The notes below the pieces were generated by a model, which worked only from the letters and a program-made list of their open reading frames with translations, did no database searches and was not told the DNA's origin. 26,720 nucleotides of DNA from Hydnum rufescens UP504 (taxonomy: Eukaryota > Basidiomycota > Agaricomycetes > Cantharellales > Hydnaceae), in assembly GCA_014904985.1 (NCBI GenBank), contig MU129024.1, positions 3,232 through 29,951 on the forward strand, written 5' to 3'. Positions within the stretch are counted from its first letter, which is position 1, and each line of letters opens with the position of its first letter. Positions 1-8,087 of this stretch are shown one piece after another. A program made the position numbers and the translations under genes.

Positions 1-1116
1 TTCGTTTGTGGGGGTTCGTTCGTTAGTTATCTTGTTGTCGCGCGTTCGTTCGCCGGTTCTGCTTGGGCTCGCGGGGGGATTCTGGTTTCAGGATTAGAGA
101 AATAAATAATAAAATATTATTCAACTTATGCAGGCAAAAAGAGCAGCTTATGTGCTGCTTTTTGCGCCACAATAATAAGAATAAAAAAAATAGAAAAAAC
201 ATACTTGTAGGTACACCCACACCGCAATGCAGCGGTGGTGGGGTATGGGGCCCATGACTCTGGCTGGTCATTACGGCGGTTCGTAACAGGTGGCCCGTTT
301 GTGGGATCGGCGTCGATAAGGTGGGGGCTGTTGTTCGGTATTTATTTGCAGGGATGTTAAGACCTACAGAAAACCTTTTTAATTAGTTAAGAATTAAAAA
401 CCACGCAAAAAAGGCAGCTTTCGCTGCTCTTTTTGCGTGGCTGTAGCTACTAGGGTGGTGGGGGGCTACCTTATATAGAACCACACACCCGCCGTGGCAG
501 GTGTGTGATTCTGGGCCTTGTTCTTTATTTGGCGCGTTGCCGTGTCATGTTGCTGTGTCGTGTTGTTATGTTGCATTGTTGTGCCACGTTCCCATGTCGT
601 GCTGTGGTGTATCGCGCTGCCGGGTTGCCGTGTCGCGTTGTCTCATCGTTTCGCAGGTTATCTTCGTGCGTTGGATGGGCTCCTATCTGGAATAAAGTGC
701 ATCAGTGAAAAAATCCCAAAGCAGTGCAAAAAGAGCAGCTTACGCTGCTCTTTTTGCGCCACAACAATAAAAAAAAAAAATAAACCTTGTAGTACCCACA
801 CCCGCTGTAGCGGGTGTGGGGTACTGCGGTCCGTTGTTCGGTGTCGATAGTCAGGGGTTACGGGGGCTCTCACATGGGTATTCGTTTGTGCGGGAAGTGA
901 TGACCTATAATACAAGACTATATGTTAGTTAAGAGTTAAAGACCATGCAAAAAGAGCAGCTTTCGCTGCTCTTTTTGCGTGGCTGTAGCTACTGAGGGGG
1001 GGGGACTTATCTTATATGGAACCACACACCCGCCGTGGCGGGTGTGTGATTCCGGGCCCTCGTTTGGCGTGTTGCCGTATGTCACGTCGTCATTGTCGCG
1101 TTGTTGTCATGTCACG
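1..1116 (-). repeat. Hairpin A/B tandem array, block 1 (outside the left inverted repeat)
   Basis: Four degenerate repeat units alternate two hairpins. Hairpin A is at about 133-168, 401-440, 721-760 and 943-982, with GAGCAGC/GCTGCTC stems flanked by an A-tract and a T-tract. Hairpin B is at about 211-247, 481-508, 792-824 and 1021-1050, with ACACCCGC/GCGGGTGT stems. Minus-strand intron signals are recognisable but partly decayed. For example, an acceptor TATTATAG preceded by AACTAAC is near 905-935, while the matching donor near 1010 reads ATAAGT instead of GTAAGT. The short ORFs here have no conserved frame and are treated as chance. The block continues off the left edge of the window, so the array extends beyond it. 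Strand is assigned from the intron signals only. Confidence 0.8.
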
Positions 1117-1337
1117 TCACCTTGGTCAGTCATCTAAGCCTACCTAGTTAGGTACCACTTCCAGGGCAGATAATGGTACCTAAGTAGGTCCCATCACTAT
1201 TCCGGCCGAAATGGCCATTTTTATGATTTCACCTCCTGGACCAGAATTGGCCGAAATGGCCGAAAATTGGCCGAAAATTGGCCGAAACTGGGACTTGGAG
1301 AGAATCTCAGACTTGCAGGACAGCGGGCCATGCGGGC
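1117..1337 (+). repeat. Left terminal inverted repeat of a ~7 kb composite element
   Basis: This segment is almost the exact reverse complement of 7873-8087. It starts TCACCTTGGTCAGTC and contains the tandem 11-mer ATTGGCCGAAA. It ends near a GGGCCATGCGGGC motif. I estimate more than 90% identity between the arms by eye, with a few substitutions and short indels. The arms are inverted and enclose the hairpin array, the solo LTR and the large palindrome. Inference: these are the ends of a transposon-like unit. I see no convincing target-site duplication outside the arms, so they could instead be an inverted segmental duplication. Confidence 0.75.
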
Positions 1338-1521
1338 TTATCGGGGATAATCACCAGTAATTATTATTATATTCCCCCCTCTGGTGTTTCATTTATAGTT
1401 ATTTATTTATTATCATTATCACTATATACACCAGGTGGGGGCTGTTTTCATTTGGCAGTCTCATGTTTTGTTCTTATGAACTAATGTATTTATTTATTTA
1501 AAAATTCAATTAAAAAAACAT
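1337..1521. repeat. AT-rich direct repeat, copy 1
   Basis: The sequence from TATCGGGGATAAT to TTTAAAAATTCA, ending against hairpin B at 1522, is recognisably repeated in the same orientation at about 6340-6477. Both copies run through TATTTATTTATT tracts and a tTTTCAgTCcTGTTTTGTT-like stretch. No coding potential is visible. This copy links the left inverted repeat to the array, and the second copy follows the inverted unit. Confidence 0.6.
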
Positions 1522-3452
1522 ACCACACACCCGCTAGGGCAGGTGTGTGGTACCGTTCATTGTTTCCTCAGGACTTAGGACGGGGGTCGTCCGGTGTTCA
1601 GATGCGGGTTCAGGCGGCATGTTGCTGGGGTGTCAGGCAGCAAAACAGTAAGGAGGAAATTCAAAGCAGCACAAAAAGAGCAGCTATCACTGCTCTTTTT
1701 GCGCCACTTGCAAATAAAAATAAAAATAAAAATAAAAGACCACACCCCGCTGAGGGGGCTATGTGGTACTGGGCATTTCTGCCTTGGGGCTTGGATGGGG
1801 GCTCACCCGGCTCGTTGGTGGCCATTTGGGCGGGCGTGGCTTGGTGGTTCACCATTGTGTGGGTCGTTTGGGGGTTGTGGCTCTCTGTCGTCGTTTCGGG
1901 ACCTTTAAATTTGATCCTAGAATGGAATGATAACATACATTAGTAAAAAAATTCGAAGTGACGCCGGAGGAGCAGCTTGCACTGCTCCTTTGGCGTCACT
2001 GTAGATGTAGAAAGTTGAAAAAAAAAATACCTTGTAGTACCACACACCTGCATTGGCGGGTGTGTGGTACTCGTTTTTGCCCGGGGTTGCGTACCCTCGA
2101 CTGCCAGTTTTCCGTACAGTGGGTTCGGGGGTTTTTGGGCACATACTCGTTTGGGGGGAAGGAAGATCTAGAATACAAAATTTTAGATTAGTAAAAGTTA
2201 AAGCAATGCAAAAAGAGCTGCCTTCGCAGCTCTTTTTGCGCTGTTGGGGGTGCACTACATTACATACCTGGTATAGAACCACACACCTGCTACTGCGGGT
2301 GTGTGGTTTGTCTCTTTGTTCGGCGCATCATTGTTCACGGCGATGTTGTCGTTCCGGGGGGGCTCGCTTTGCGGGTCTTCACTTGTGGTGATACCTAGAA
2401 TAAAAAACTATTAGTTAAAAAATTATAAGCGACGCAAAAAGAGCAGCTTTCGCTGCTCTTTTTGCGTCGTCGGGGGTGTGTTACATACCTTGCATAGATA
2501 GAACCACACACCCGCTACTGCGGGTGTGTGGTTCTCTTCGTGTGGTGCGTCGTCGTTCGCGGGAGTGTTGTCGTTCTGGGGGGGCTTGCTTCGCGGGTCT
2601 CCATTTGTGACAATACCTAGAATAAGAACTCATTAGTTAAAAAATTATAAGCAATGCAAAAAGAGCAGCTTTCGCTGCTCTTTTTGTGTTGTCGGGGGTG
2701 TGTTACATACCTTGCATAGATAGAACCACACACCTGCTACTGCGGGTGTGTGGTTCTCTTCGTGTGGTGCATCGTCGTTCGCGGGGTGTTGTCGTTCTGG
2801 GGGGGCTTGCTTCGCGGGTCTCCATTTGTGACAATACCTAGAATAAGAAATCATTAGTTAAAAAATTAAAAGCAATGCAAAAAGAGCAGCTTTCGCTGCT
2901 CTTTTTGTGTCGTCGGGGGTGCGTTACATACATAGATAGAACCACACACCCACTACTGTGGGTGTGTGGTTTGTGGTGTGTCGTCGTTCGCCAGTCTCCC
3001 TTGCGGGCATGGTGGGCTTGCTCCGCGGGTCATCATTTGTGAGGATACCTAGAATGAAAAATTATTAGTTAAAAAATGAAAAACAATGCAAAAAGAGCAG
3101 CTTTCGCTGCTCTTTTTGCACCGTCGGGGGTACATTACATACCGAGTATAAAACCACACACCTGCAGCAGCGGGTGTGTGGTTCTCTTCGTGTGGTGTGT
3201 TGTTTGCCGGGGTGCTGTCATTCTGGCTTGCTTTGCGGGTTCATTTGTGGCAATACCTAGAATAAAATATTATTAGTTCAAAAAATAAAAGCGACACAAA
3301 AAGAGCAGCTGTCGCTGCTCTTTTTGCGCGGGGTACATTACATACCTTGTATAGAACCACACACCCACTACTGCGGGTGTGTGGTTCGTCCCTTCGTTTG
3401 GCATTGTTGTTCGCCAGTCTCCTTTGTTGTTTGCCGGTCTCCTTTGTTGTTC
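1522..3452 (-). repeat. Hairpin A/B tandem array, block 2 (most regular part)
   Basis: This block holds eight hairpin A stems at about 1669-1703, 1957-2000, 2208-2239, 2431-2468, 2657-2686, 2878-2907, 3087-3120 and 3297-3326. Hairpin B stems alternate with them at about 1522-1553, 1739-1767, 2037-2070, 2277-2308, 2501-2534, 2723-2756, 2940-2971, 3152-3183 and 3354-3387. From 2168 on the period is about 210-230 bp and neighbouring units are very similar, so amplification there is recent. The end of the block carries short repeats with the core TCTCCTTTGTTGTT, into which the LTR at 3458 inserted. Predicted exons differ in length modulo 3 (127, 128 and 137 nt), so a conserved protein is unlikely. 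Confidence 0.9.
1917..3345 (-). other. Series of seven predicted spliceosomal introns in array block 2
   Basis: Read on the minus strand, seven units carry an intron signature: 1917-2030, 2168-2267, 2395-2488, 2617-2710, 2838-2931, 3049-3142 and 3257-3345. Most donors are GTATGT, often after AAG or AGG; the 1917-2030 donor is GTATTT. The 3' ends have AACTAAT-type branch sites followed by TTATTCTAG. Four consecutive introns are exactly 94 nt. Hairpin A lies mid-intron. Hairpin B lies in the exon, ending roughly 6-20 nt upstream of the donor. The signals match the fungal consensus. Splicing itself is inferred, since no transcript is available here. Confidence 0.6.
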
Positions 3453-3562
3453 ACCGGTGTGGAAGATAAAAACATCCAGCATCAGAAAAAGTGAAATTAC
3501 ACAACTTCCAGCCATTGGACAATCACATGACCAATTATGAGATTAATTACAGCTACGTGCAG

Positions 3563-4020
3563 AAACGAAATTCGTTTTATAACTCCGTCAGTTTTGATCG
3601 GAGAGGTACGCCCATATAACGCTTAGAAAGCTACGATTCACACCTTTCGAACGGTACCAAACACAAGTTGAACGGACCAAAACTGCACTCTCCAGGCCAA
3701 TTTTATTATTAAAATCCAGGATTTCCAGTAAAAAACGAATACCTCTGTCAGTTCGCATTCAATACTCTCGGAACAACCGCGCCTAGAAAGATATAAAAAG
3801 TCCGCATCCAACGGTACTGAGCACGCGAAGAACAGATTAAAACTGAACTCTACAGAACGATATTACTATCAGAATTAACACCCATCAGTAAAAAACGAAT
3901 TTCTCTATCAGTTTACACCGGATCTGCTCAGAACCACCGCGCCCAGAAAGCTGTTAAAAATCCGCATTGAATGATACCAAGCACGCCTATTACGGATACA
4001 AACTGCTGTCTCTGCATCGA
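3563..4020 (+). repeat. Three diverged ~160 bp repeats in the LTR U3 region
   Basis: Copies begin near 3563, 3728 and 3890. Each opens with an AACGAAt core followed by ctCtgTCAGTTt. A conserved middle reads CGCCtAGAAAG, and each closes with a GGTACCaA/GcAC motif before an AACTG box. Identity is low but the order of motifs is kept. Such U3 repeats may act as enhancer-like elements; that is inference. Confidence 0.55.
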
Positions 4021-4199
4021 ATCCCACACCATGCACTTGTTCCTTTTATTAAACAGTAACAAAAACACCTTAACCACTGGACTAAGCTCAGATTAATCTC
4101 CAGAACCCGGAGATGTCCTTTAATTTCGCTTCCCATGAGCCCCAAAGCACATCACAAGATCAGTGACATCATGCTCCAACCACTCCACAAGCTCAGCAA

Positions 4200-4440
4200 A
4201 TTAGTGACATCATTCCCTTTATGAATCCTTTTGTTCTCTTTATGAATGACATCACTATGACTTCACTATGACATCACACTCTATGGATGACTCAGCTATG
4301 ACCGCATTATGACATCATTTCTTTATTACTCTTTTGTTCTACTCCACTATGACTCCCCATGACATCACTATGATCTCATAGCTTTATTACTCTTTTGTTC
4401 TTGCTCCATGCACAGCCACCTTCAGATAGGTATATAAGCT
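4200..4440 (+). promoter_or_regulatory. LTR promoter: TGACATCA cluster and TATA box
   Basis: ATGACATCA/CTATGAC motifs recur between about 4240 and 4375. They resemble CRE/AP-1-like bZIP sites. They are followed by GTATATAAGC at 4430-4439, a good TATA box, with a pyrimidine-rich stretch about 20-30 nt downstream where transcription could start. This position fits the U3/R boundary of an LTR. Confidence 0.5.
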
Positions 4441-4828
4441 AGCAGATTTTCTTGTTCCCCCCCATCTCCTCACTCTGGAAATCAACCACTGTCAACTACT
4501 GTCTACCATTCTGCTTAATATCTAAAGAACTGTCTATCTAAAGCCATCTGGAGCTAAGTCATCTTCAAGGTTGTTGAGACCAAGTTACTGGAAGCCATCT
4601 ACGCGAAATACTGAAGCCAAGGATAGTTGCAGAACCTAAGGTTAGAGTTGCTGGACATCCAAGGAAAAAGTAAGCATAACGAAATACGAGTCAGGAAAGA
4701 AGATTGAAGCATACTAACCAAACTAACCAAGCACTGACCATTCTATAGCCCACAGATATCCGCATTTTGACTAGGAGGACGTAAACGAGGACACACAAAT
4801 ATCAGTAAACAAACAAACGCAACACGAA

Positions 4829-4948
4829 CACGTATAAGCCTTTCCACAAGCATCCCAGACGTATAAGCCTTCCTATAAGCATCCTCCACATATAAGCCTT
4901 TCTATAAGCATTCCATACAACGTATAAGCCTTCCTATAAGCATCTACA
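4829..4948 (+). repeat. 29-30 bp tandem repeat, four copies, in LTR U5
   Basis: Four imperfect copies of acGTATAAGCCTTtCtAtAAGCATcC follow one another. The differences are small substitutions and one copy with a longer spacer. The region is A/C-rich with no ORF. Confidence 0.8.
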
Positions 4949-5146
4949 ATATATCATTGACTATTGCTAGTCCATATCACATTCCATTCTCCAATAAACA
5001 CATACATATCTTGCAGAGAGTGATCAACCATCAAAGCGAACCAACCCATTTGAATAAACAGAAACACAGTCTCCTATCTACACACTGGCTGAACCAGATT
5101 TTGATTTGACAGTCATCGGAGCTCCTAACCCTTCTTCTATACCGGT

Positions 5147-5429
5147 CTCCTTTGTTGTTCTGGGGGCTTGCTCCGCAGGTCCTCATTTGTGGCAGGTCGG
5201 GCCTCCTCGTTGGCACCTGGGACAAAGCCATAACCTAGAATAATAAAGTTGTTAGTAAAGAAATTAAAACCAGCGCAAAAAGAGTAGCTTTTGCTACTCT
5301 TTTTGCGCCGTTGTACCTACTAAAATGGAAACTTACCTTATGACCACACACCCGCAGCAGCGGGGTGTGGTCACGGGGTCGGGGTCGTGTGGTGGTCGTG
5401 TGTGTCGCCTTAGGATGTGGCTGCGTAGT
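5147..5429 (-). repeat. Hairpin A/B array, block 3, with predicted intron 5235-5336
   Basis: The array resumes after the LTR with one unit. Hairpin A (5273-5308) is the variant GAGTAGC/GCTACTC, a compensated change from the common GAGCAGC/GCTGCTC. Hairpin B is at 5341-5373. Read on the minus strand, 5235-5336 is a strong intron: AAG then GTAAGT, branch TACTAAC, acceptor TTATTCTAG. This unit forms the outer part of the left arm of the palindrome centred at 5760. Confidence 0.75.
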
Positions 5430-6090
5430 TGCGAAATTCAACGCCAGCAACTGCCAATACTCAAGAAGCACCCAAGTGCTGGCGCTACAAGCACAGTACA
5501 CATTAATAGTAAGCATGTAGATGCAAAATAAATACTATATAATAAATATTTGTCCAAGAAAATTCTAAGAAGAAGAAGATAATGAGTCAGAGCTCAATAA
5601 GGCATGATATGGCTAATTGCAAAGTGGATTGGGCCATTTCTATGCATCAGAATTGGCCGAAATTTGAATATATTGATGGTATATATGCACTCTACATGGA
5701 TGACGAGTTATATTGGACGTTCTGGGCATTTTTCAATTTTTCACACCTTCAATTCCCTATTTAGGAATTGAAGGTGTGAAAAATTGAAAAATGCCCAGAA
5801 CGTCCAATATAACTCGTCGTCCATGTAGAGTGCATATATACCATCAATATATTCAAATTTCGGCCAATTCTGATGCATAGAAATGGCCCAATCCACTTTG
5901 CAATTAGCCATATCATGCCTTATTGAGCTCTGACTCATTATCTTCTTCTTCTTAGAATTTTCTTGGACAAATATTTATTATATAGTATTTATTTTGCATC
6001 TACATGCTTACTATTAATGTGTACTGTGCTTGTAGCATCAGCACTGGGCGCTTCTTAAATACCGGCAATTGCCGGCGTTGAGTTTGCATC
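5430..6090. repeat. Large palindrome (~660 bp, 7-nt loop)
   Basis: Bases pair around centre 5760, where x pairs with 11520-x. The loop is only 5757-5763. From about 5485 to 6035 the arms are nearly identical. The visible differences are one GAT/GAC difference near 5702/5818 and a short indel near 5475. Outside this core, similarity fades but continues to about 5430 and 6090. Each arm contains CAGAATTGGCCGAAAT (5648-5663 and its mirror), which also occurs in the inverted repeats at 1117 and 7873. Each arm also encodes the same ~60-codon ORF; I regard this as a by-product of the symmetry. Confidence 0.92.
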
Positions 6091-6300
6091 TTCCTTCGCA
6101 TCTCCGCAACCAAAACAAGCAACCGCCTGGAAAGGCAAGCACACGACCACACACCCGTCACTGCGGGGGTGTGGTCACAAGGTGAGTGTTTCCCCTAGTA
6201 GATACAACAGCGCAAAAAGAGCAGCGAAAGCTGCTCTTTTTGCGCCCCTTTGAACCTTTTTACTAACATATTTTGTATTTTTCTAGATTGAGACCTGGGG
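6091..6300 (+). repeat. Inverted hairpin unit, array block 4
   Basis: The unit is in the opposite orientation to all the others. Hairpin B (6145-6177) comes first and hairpin A (6210-6245) second on the plus strand, with linker sequences reversed. It is the outer part of the right palindrome arm. Hairpin A here has the loop GAAA, the complement of the usual TTTC, as expected for an inverted copy. Confidence 0.8.
6182..6286 (+). other. Predicted intron on the plus strand in the inverted unit
   Basis: AAG is followed by GTGAGT at 6182. A TACTAAC branch site is at 6261-6267, and a pyrimidine-rich stretch ends in TTTTCTAG at 6286. Length is 105 nt with hairpin A in the middle. It mirrors the minus-strand intron at 5235-5336, so the splice signals flip with the repeat unit. 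Confidence 0.6.
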
Positions 6301-6339
6301 TCCAAGGCACAACGAAAACATGCGAAACGAGGGCCCAAA

Positions 6340-6477
6340 CCTATCGGGGATAATGTTTTCCATTTATAATTATTTATTATTCACTATATTGTACATATGC
6401 TCCACAGGGTTTCAGTCCTGTGTTTTGTTTTTATTGACTTGTTTATTATTTATTTATTTAAAAATTCATAAAAAACA
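6340..6477. repeat. AT-rich direct repeat, copy 2
   Basis: It shares the TATCGGGGATAAT start, the CAGTCcTGTTTTGTT stretch and the TATTTATTTATTTAAAAATTCA end with 1337-1521, in the same orientation. It again runs directly into a hairpin B (6477-6509). The join between the inverted unit and this repeat is probably a rearrangement breakpoint. Confidence 0.6.
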
Positions 6478-7872
6478 TACCACACACCCGCTTGGGCAGG
6501 CATGTGGTACTGTCTATAAAAATTTAAAACACTATCTAACACCCGCTTGGGCGGTGTGTGGTACCAGGGACGTTGTTTCATGCGCTTCACCGTTGGGGCT
6601 CCCCCTCACCCGTGGTTGCGTGTTTTCATTCGGTGGGGTCGTGGCTTCAGTTGGGGATGTGGATTCAGAAGAATACCTATGATAATAAATAATAAGGTAG
6701 TTAAAAAAAGAAAACCAGGCAAAAAGGAGCAGCCCCTGCTGCTTCCTTTTGCATAGTCGGACATGTATATATATACTAACCTTAAAGATTACCGCACCCG
6801 CCGAAGCGGGTGTGGGGTTCGTCCGGGCTTGTGTCGTGTTTCGACTTGTTGCCGTTCACGGGATTCATTTGGTGGGTGGTTGTCGTTCTCCCGTGTTCGT
6901 TTGGCGGGGTCGCGGGTGTTGGGTTCAGATGACAAACTAAAATAATAAATAATACGTTAGTTATAAAAAAAAATGAGAAAACCACGCAAAAGGAGCAGCG
7001 CACGCTGCTCCTCTTGCGCGGTTGTACTCACCTTAAAATTACCACACACCCGCAGAAGCGGGTGTGTGGTGCTCTCTTGGGTTTGGTCTGGCTGGTCGTG
7101 GTTGGCGTGGTTCGTTTGGCAGGTGTCATGGCTGGTCGCATCATCATTCCCGGGGGGGTTCGTTCGGTGGGTTGTCATTGGCTTGACCGTCTAGAATAGT
7201 AAATATGTTAGTAAAAGAAAAAATAGAAGAGCCACGCAAAAGGAGCAGCGTACGCTGCTCCTTTTCCGCGGTTGTGCAGATACTTACCTTACACACCTGC
7301 TTTGGCGGGTGTGGTTTTGTCTGGGGTTCTGTCTGGCCAGTCATCGTTGGCGGGTTTCGTTTGGCGTATGTTGTTTTGGGGGTCGTCATTTTTGCTTGAC
7401 ACCCTAGAATAGTAAATATATTAGTAAAAAGAAAAAAGAAGACCCATGCAAAAGGAGCAGCATACGCTGCTCCTTTCCGCATGGTTGTACTTACCTTAAA
7501 ATTATCATACACCCGCCGAAGCGGGTGTGTGGTTTTGTCTGGGGCTTTGTCCGGTTGGCCGTCGTTGGCGGGTCACATCGTGATTTCGGGGCGGGGTGGT
7601 TCGTTCGGCAGGTGTTATTTTGCTGGGTCTGGTCGATAACCTGGAATAAAAAATATATATAGTTGAGAAATAAAATCAGCCCGAAAGAGCAGCATCTGCT
7701 GCTCTTTCGCGCTGTTGGGGGTGTACAAACGTACCTGCCTTTATTAGAACCACACACCCGCCACGGCAGGTGTGGTTCCTGGGGCCACCCATAGGGGGTC
7801 TGTTGTCTGCTTTGGTTTGGCTGTTGCTGTGTCGGCCCTCATCGTGCGGGCTTTCGTCTAAAATAATCAAAG
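6477..7872 (-). repeat. Hairpin A/B tandem array, block 5
   Basis: Hairpin A stems are at about 6719-6752, 6982-7021, 7232-7271, 7443-7484 and 7682-7709. Hairpin B stems are at about 6477-6509 (with a degenerate second copy near 6536-6563), 6791-6817, 7041-7070, 7290-7314, 7506-7533 and 7747-7778. In this block hairpin A has an AAAAGGAGCAGC stem, and outer pairs CCACGC or CCATGC are matched on the other side. Orientation is as in block 2. No conserved protein frame is present. Confidence 0.88.
6677..7734 (-). other. Series of five predicted introns in array block 5
   Basis: On the minus strand, introns are predicted at 6677-6780 (donor GTTAGT, acceptor TATCATAG), 6937-7031 (GTGAGT; CTAAC; ATTTTAG), 7191-7287 (GTAAGT; TACTAAC; TATTCTAG), 7404-7494 (GTAAGT; TACTAAT; TATTCTAG) and 7641-7734 (GTACGT; CTCAACT; TATTCCAG). 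Donors follow AAG in four of the five; the exception, 7641-7734, follows CAG. Hairpin A lies in each intron. The hairpins differ in sequence from block 2, yet the splice signals are kept. Confidence 0.6.
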
Positions 7873-8087
7873 TGCCCGTATGGCCCACTGCAAGTCTGAG
7901 ATTCTCTAAGTCTCAGTTTCGGCCAAGTTTCGGCCAATTTTCGGCCATTTCAGCCAATTCTGGGCCAGGAGGTGAAATCATAAAAATGGCCATTTCGGCC
8001 GGAATAGTGATGGGACCTCCTTAGGTACCATTATCTGCCCCGGAAGTGGTACCTAACTAGGTAGGCTTAGATGACTGACCAAGGTGA
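7873..8087 (-). repeat. Right terminal inverted repeat of the ~7 kb composite element
   Basis: Reverse complement of 1117-1337, including the GGCCGAAA tandem motif and the GTACCATTATCTG segment. Its outer end (about 8087) abuts the repeat-rich 3' tail of the decayed gene, whose last open frame runs into the repeat and stops at 8057. This suggests the element landed in, and truncated, that gene. Confidence 0.75.

Larger units (their letters stand above)
3458..5141 (+). mobile_element. Solo LTR, gypsy-type (about 1.68 kb)
   Basis: The segment interrupts the hairpin array. It is flanked by CCGG (ACCGGT on both sides, 3453-3458 and 5141-5146). Its ends form a short imperfect inverted pair, TGTGGAAG and CTTCTATA. 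The flanking array sequence TCTCCTTTGTTGTTC resumes directly afterwards. Internally there are three diverged copies of a ~160 bp repeat beginning near AACGAAatTCGT, a cluster of TGACATCA motifs, a TATA box and a 29-bp tandem repeat. This layout matches the U3-R-U5 of long agaricomycete LTRs. No gag or pol coding sequence, primer-binding site or polypurine tract is present. The exact ends are uncertain by 1-2 bases because ACCGGT is palindromic. Confidence 0.6.

Noticed and set aside
2431..2468. Hairpin A looks like a bacterial intrinsic terminator (GC stem plus T-tract).
   Set aside because: It has an A-tract on the other side, occurs about 19 times in a fungal context with introns and an LTR, and has no upstream genes. 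Resemblance only.
1522..3452. CRISPR array suggested by regularly spaced palindromic repeats.
   Set aside because: Units are 210-240 bp with two hairpins and related linkers. There are no unique 25-40 bp spacers and no cas genes, and the genome is eukaryotic.
2645..3515. Minus-strand ORFs with the recurring peptide NHTPAVAGVWFY as a repeated protein.
   Set aside because: The peptide is the translation of hairpin B. Predicted exons change length modulo 3, frames differ between units, and stops are frequent.
5582..5938. The identical ~60-residue ORFs on both strands as a real gene pair.
   Set aside because: They follow automatically from the palindrome. There is no motif, promoter or splice context, and one synonymous difference is not evidence of selection.
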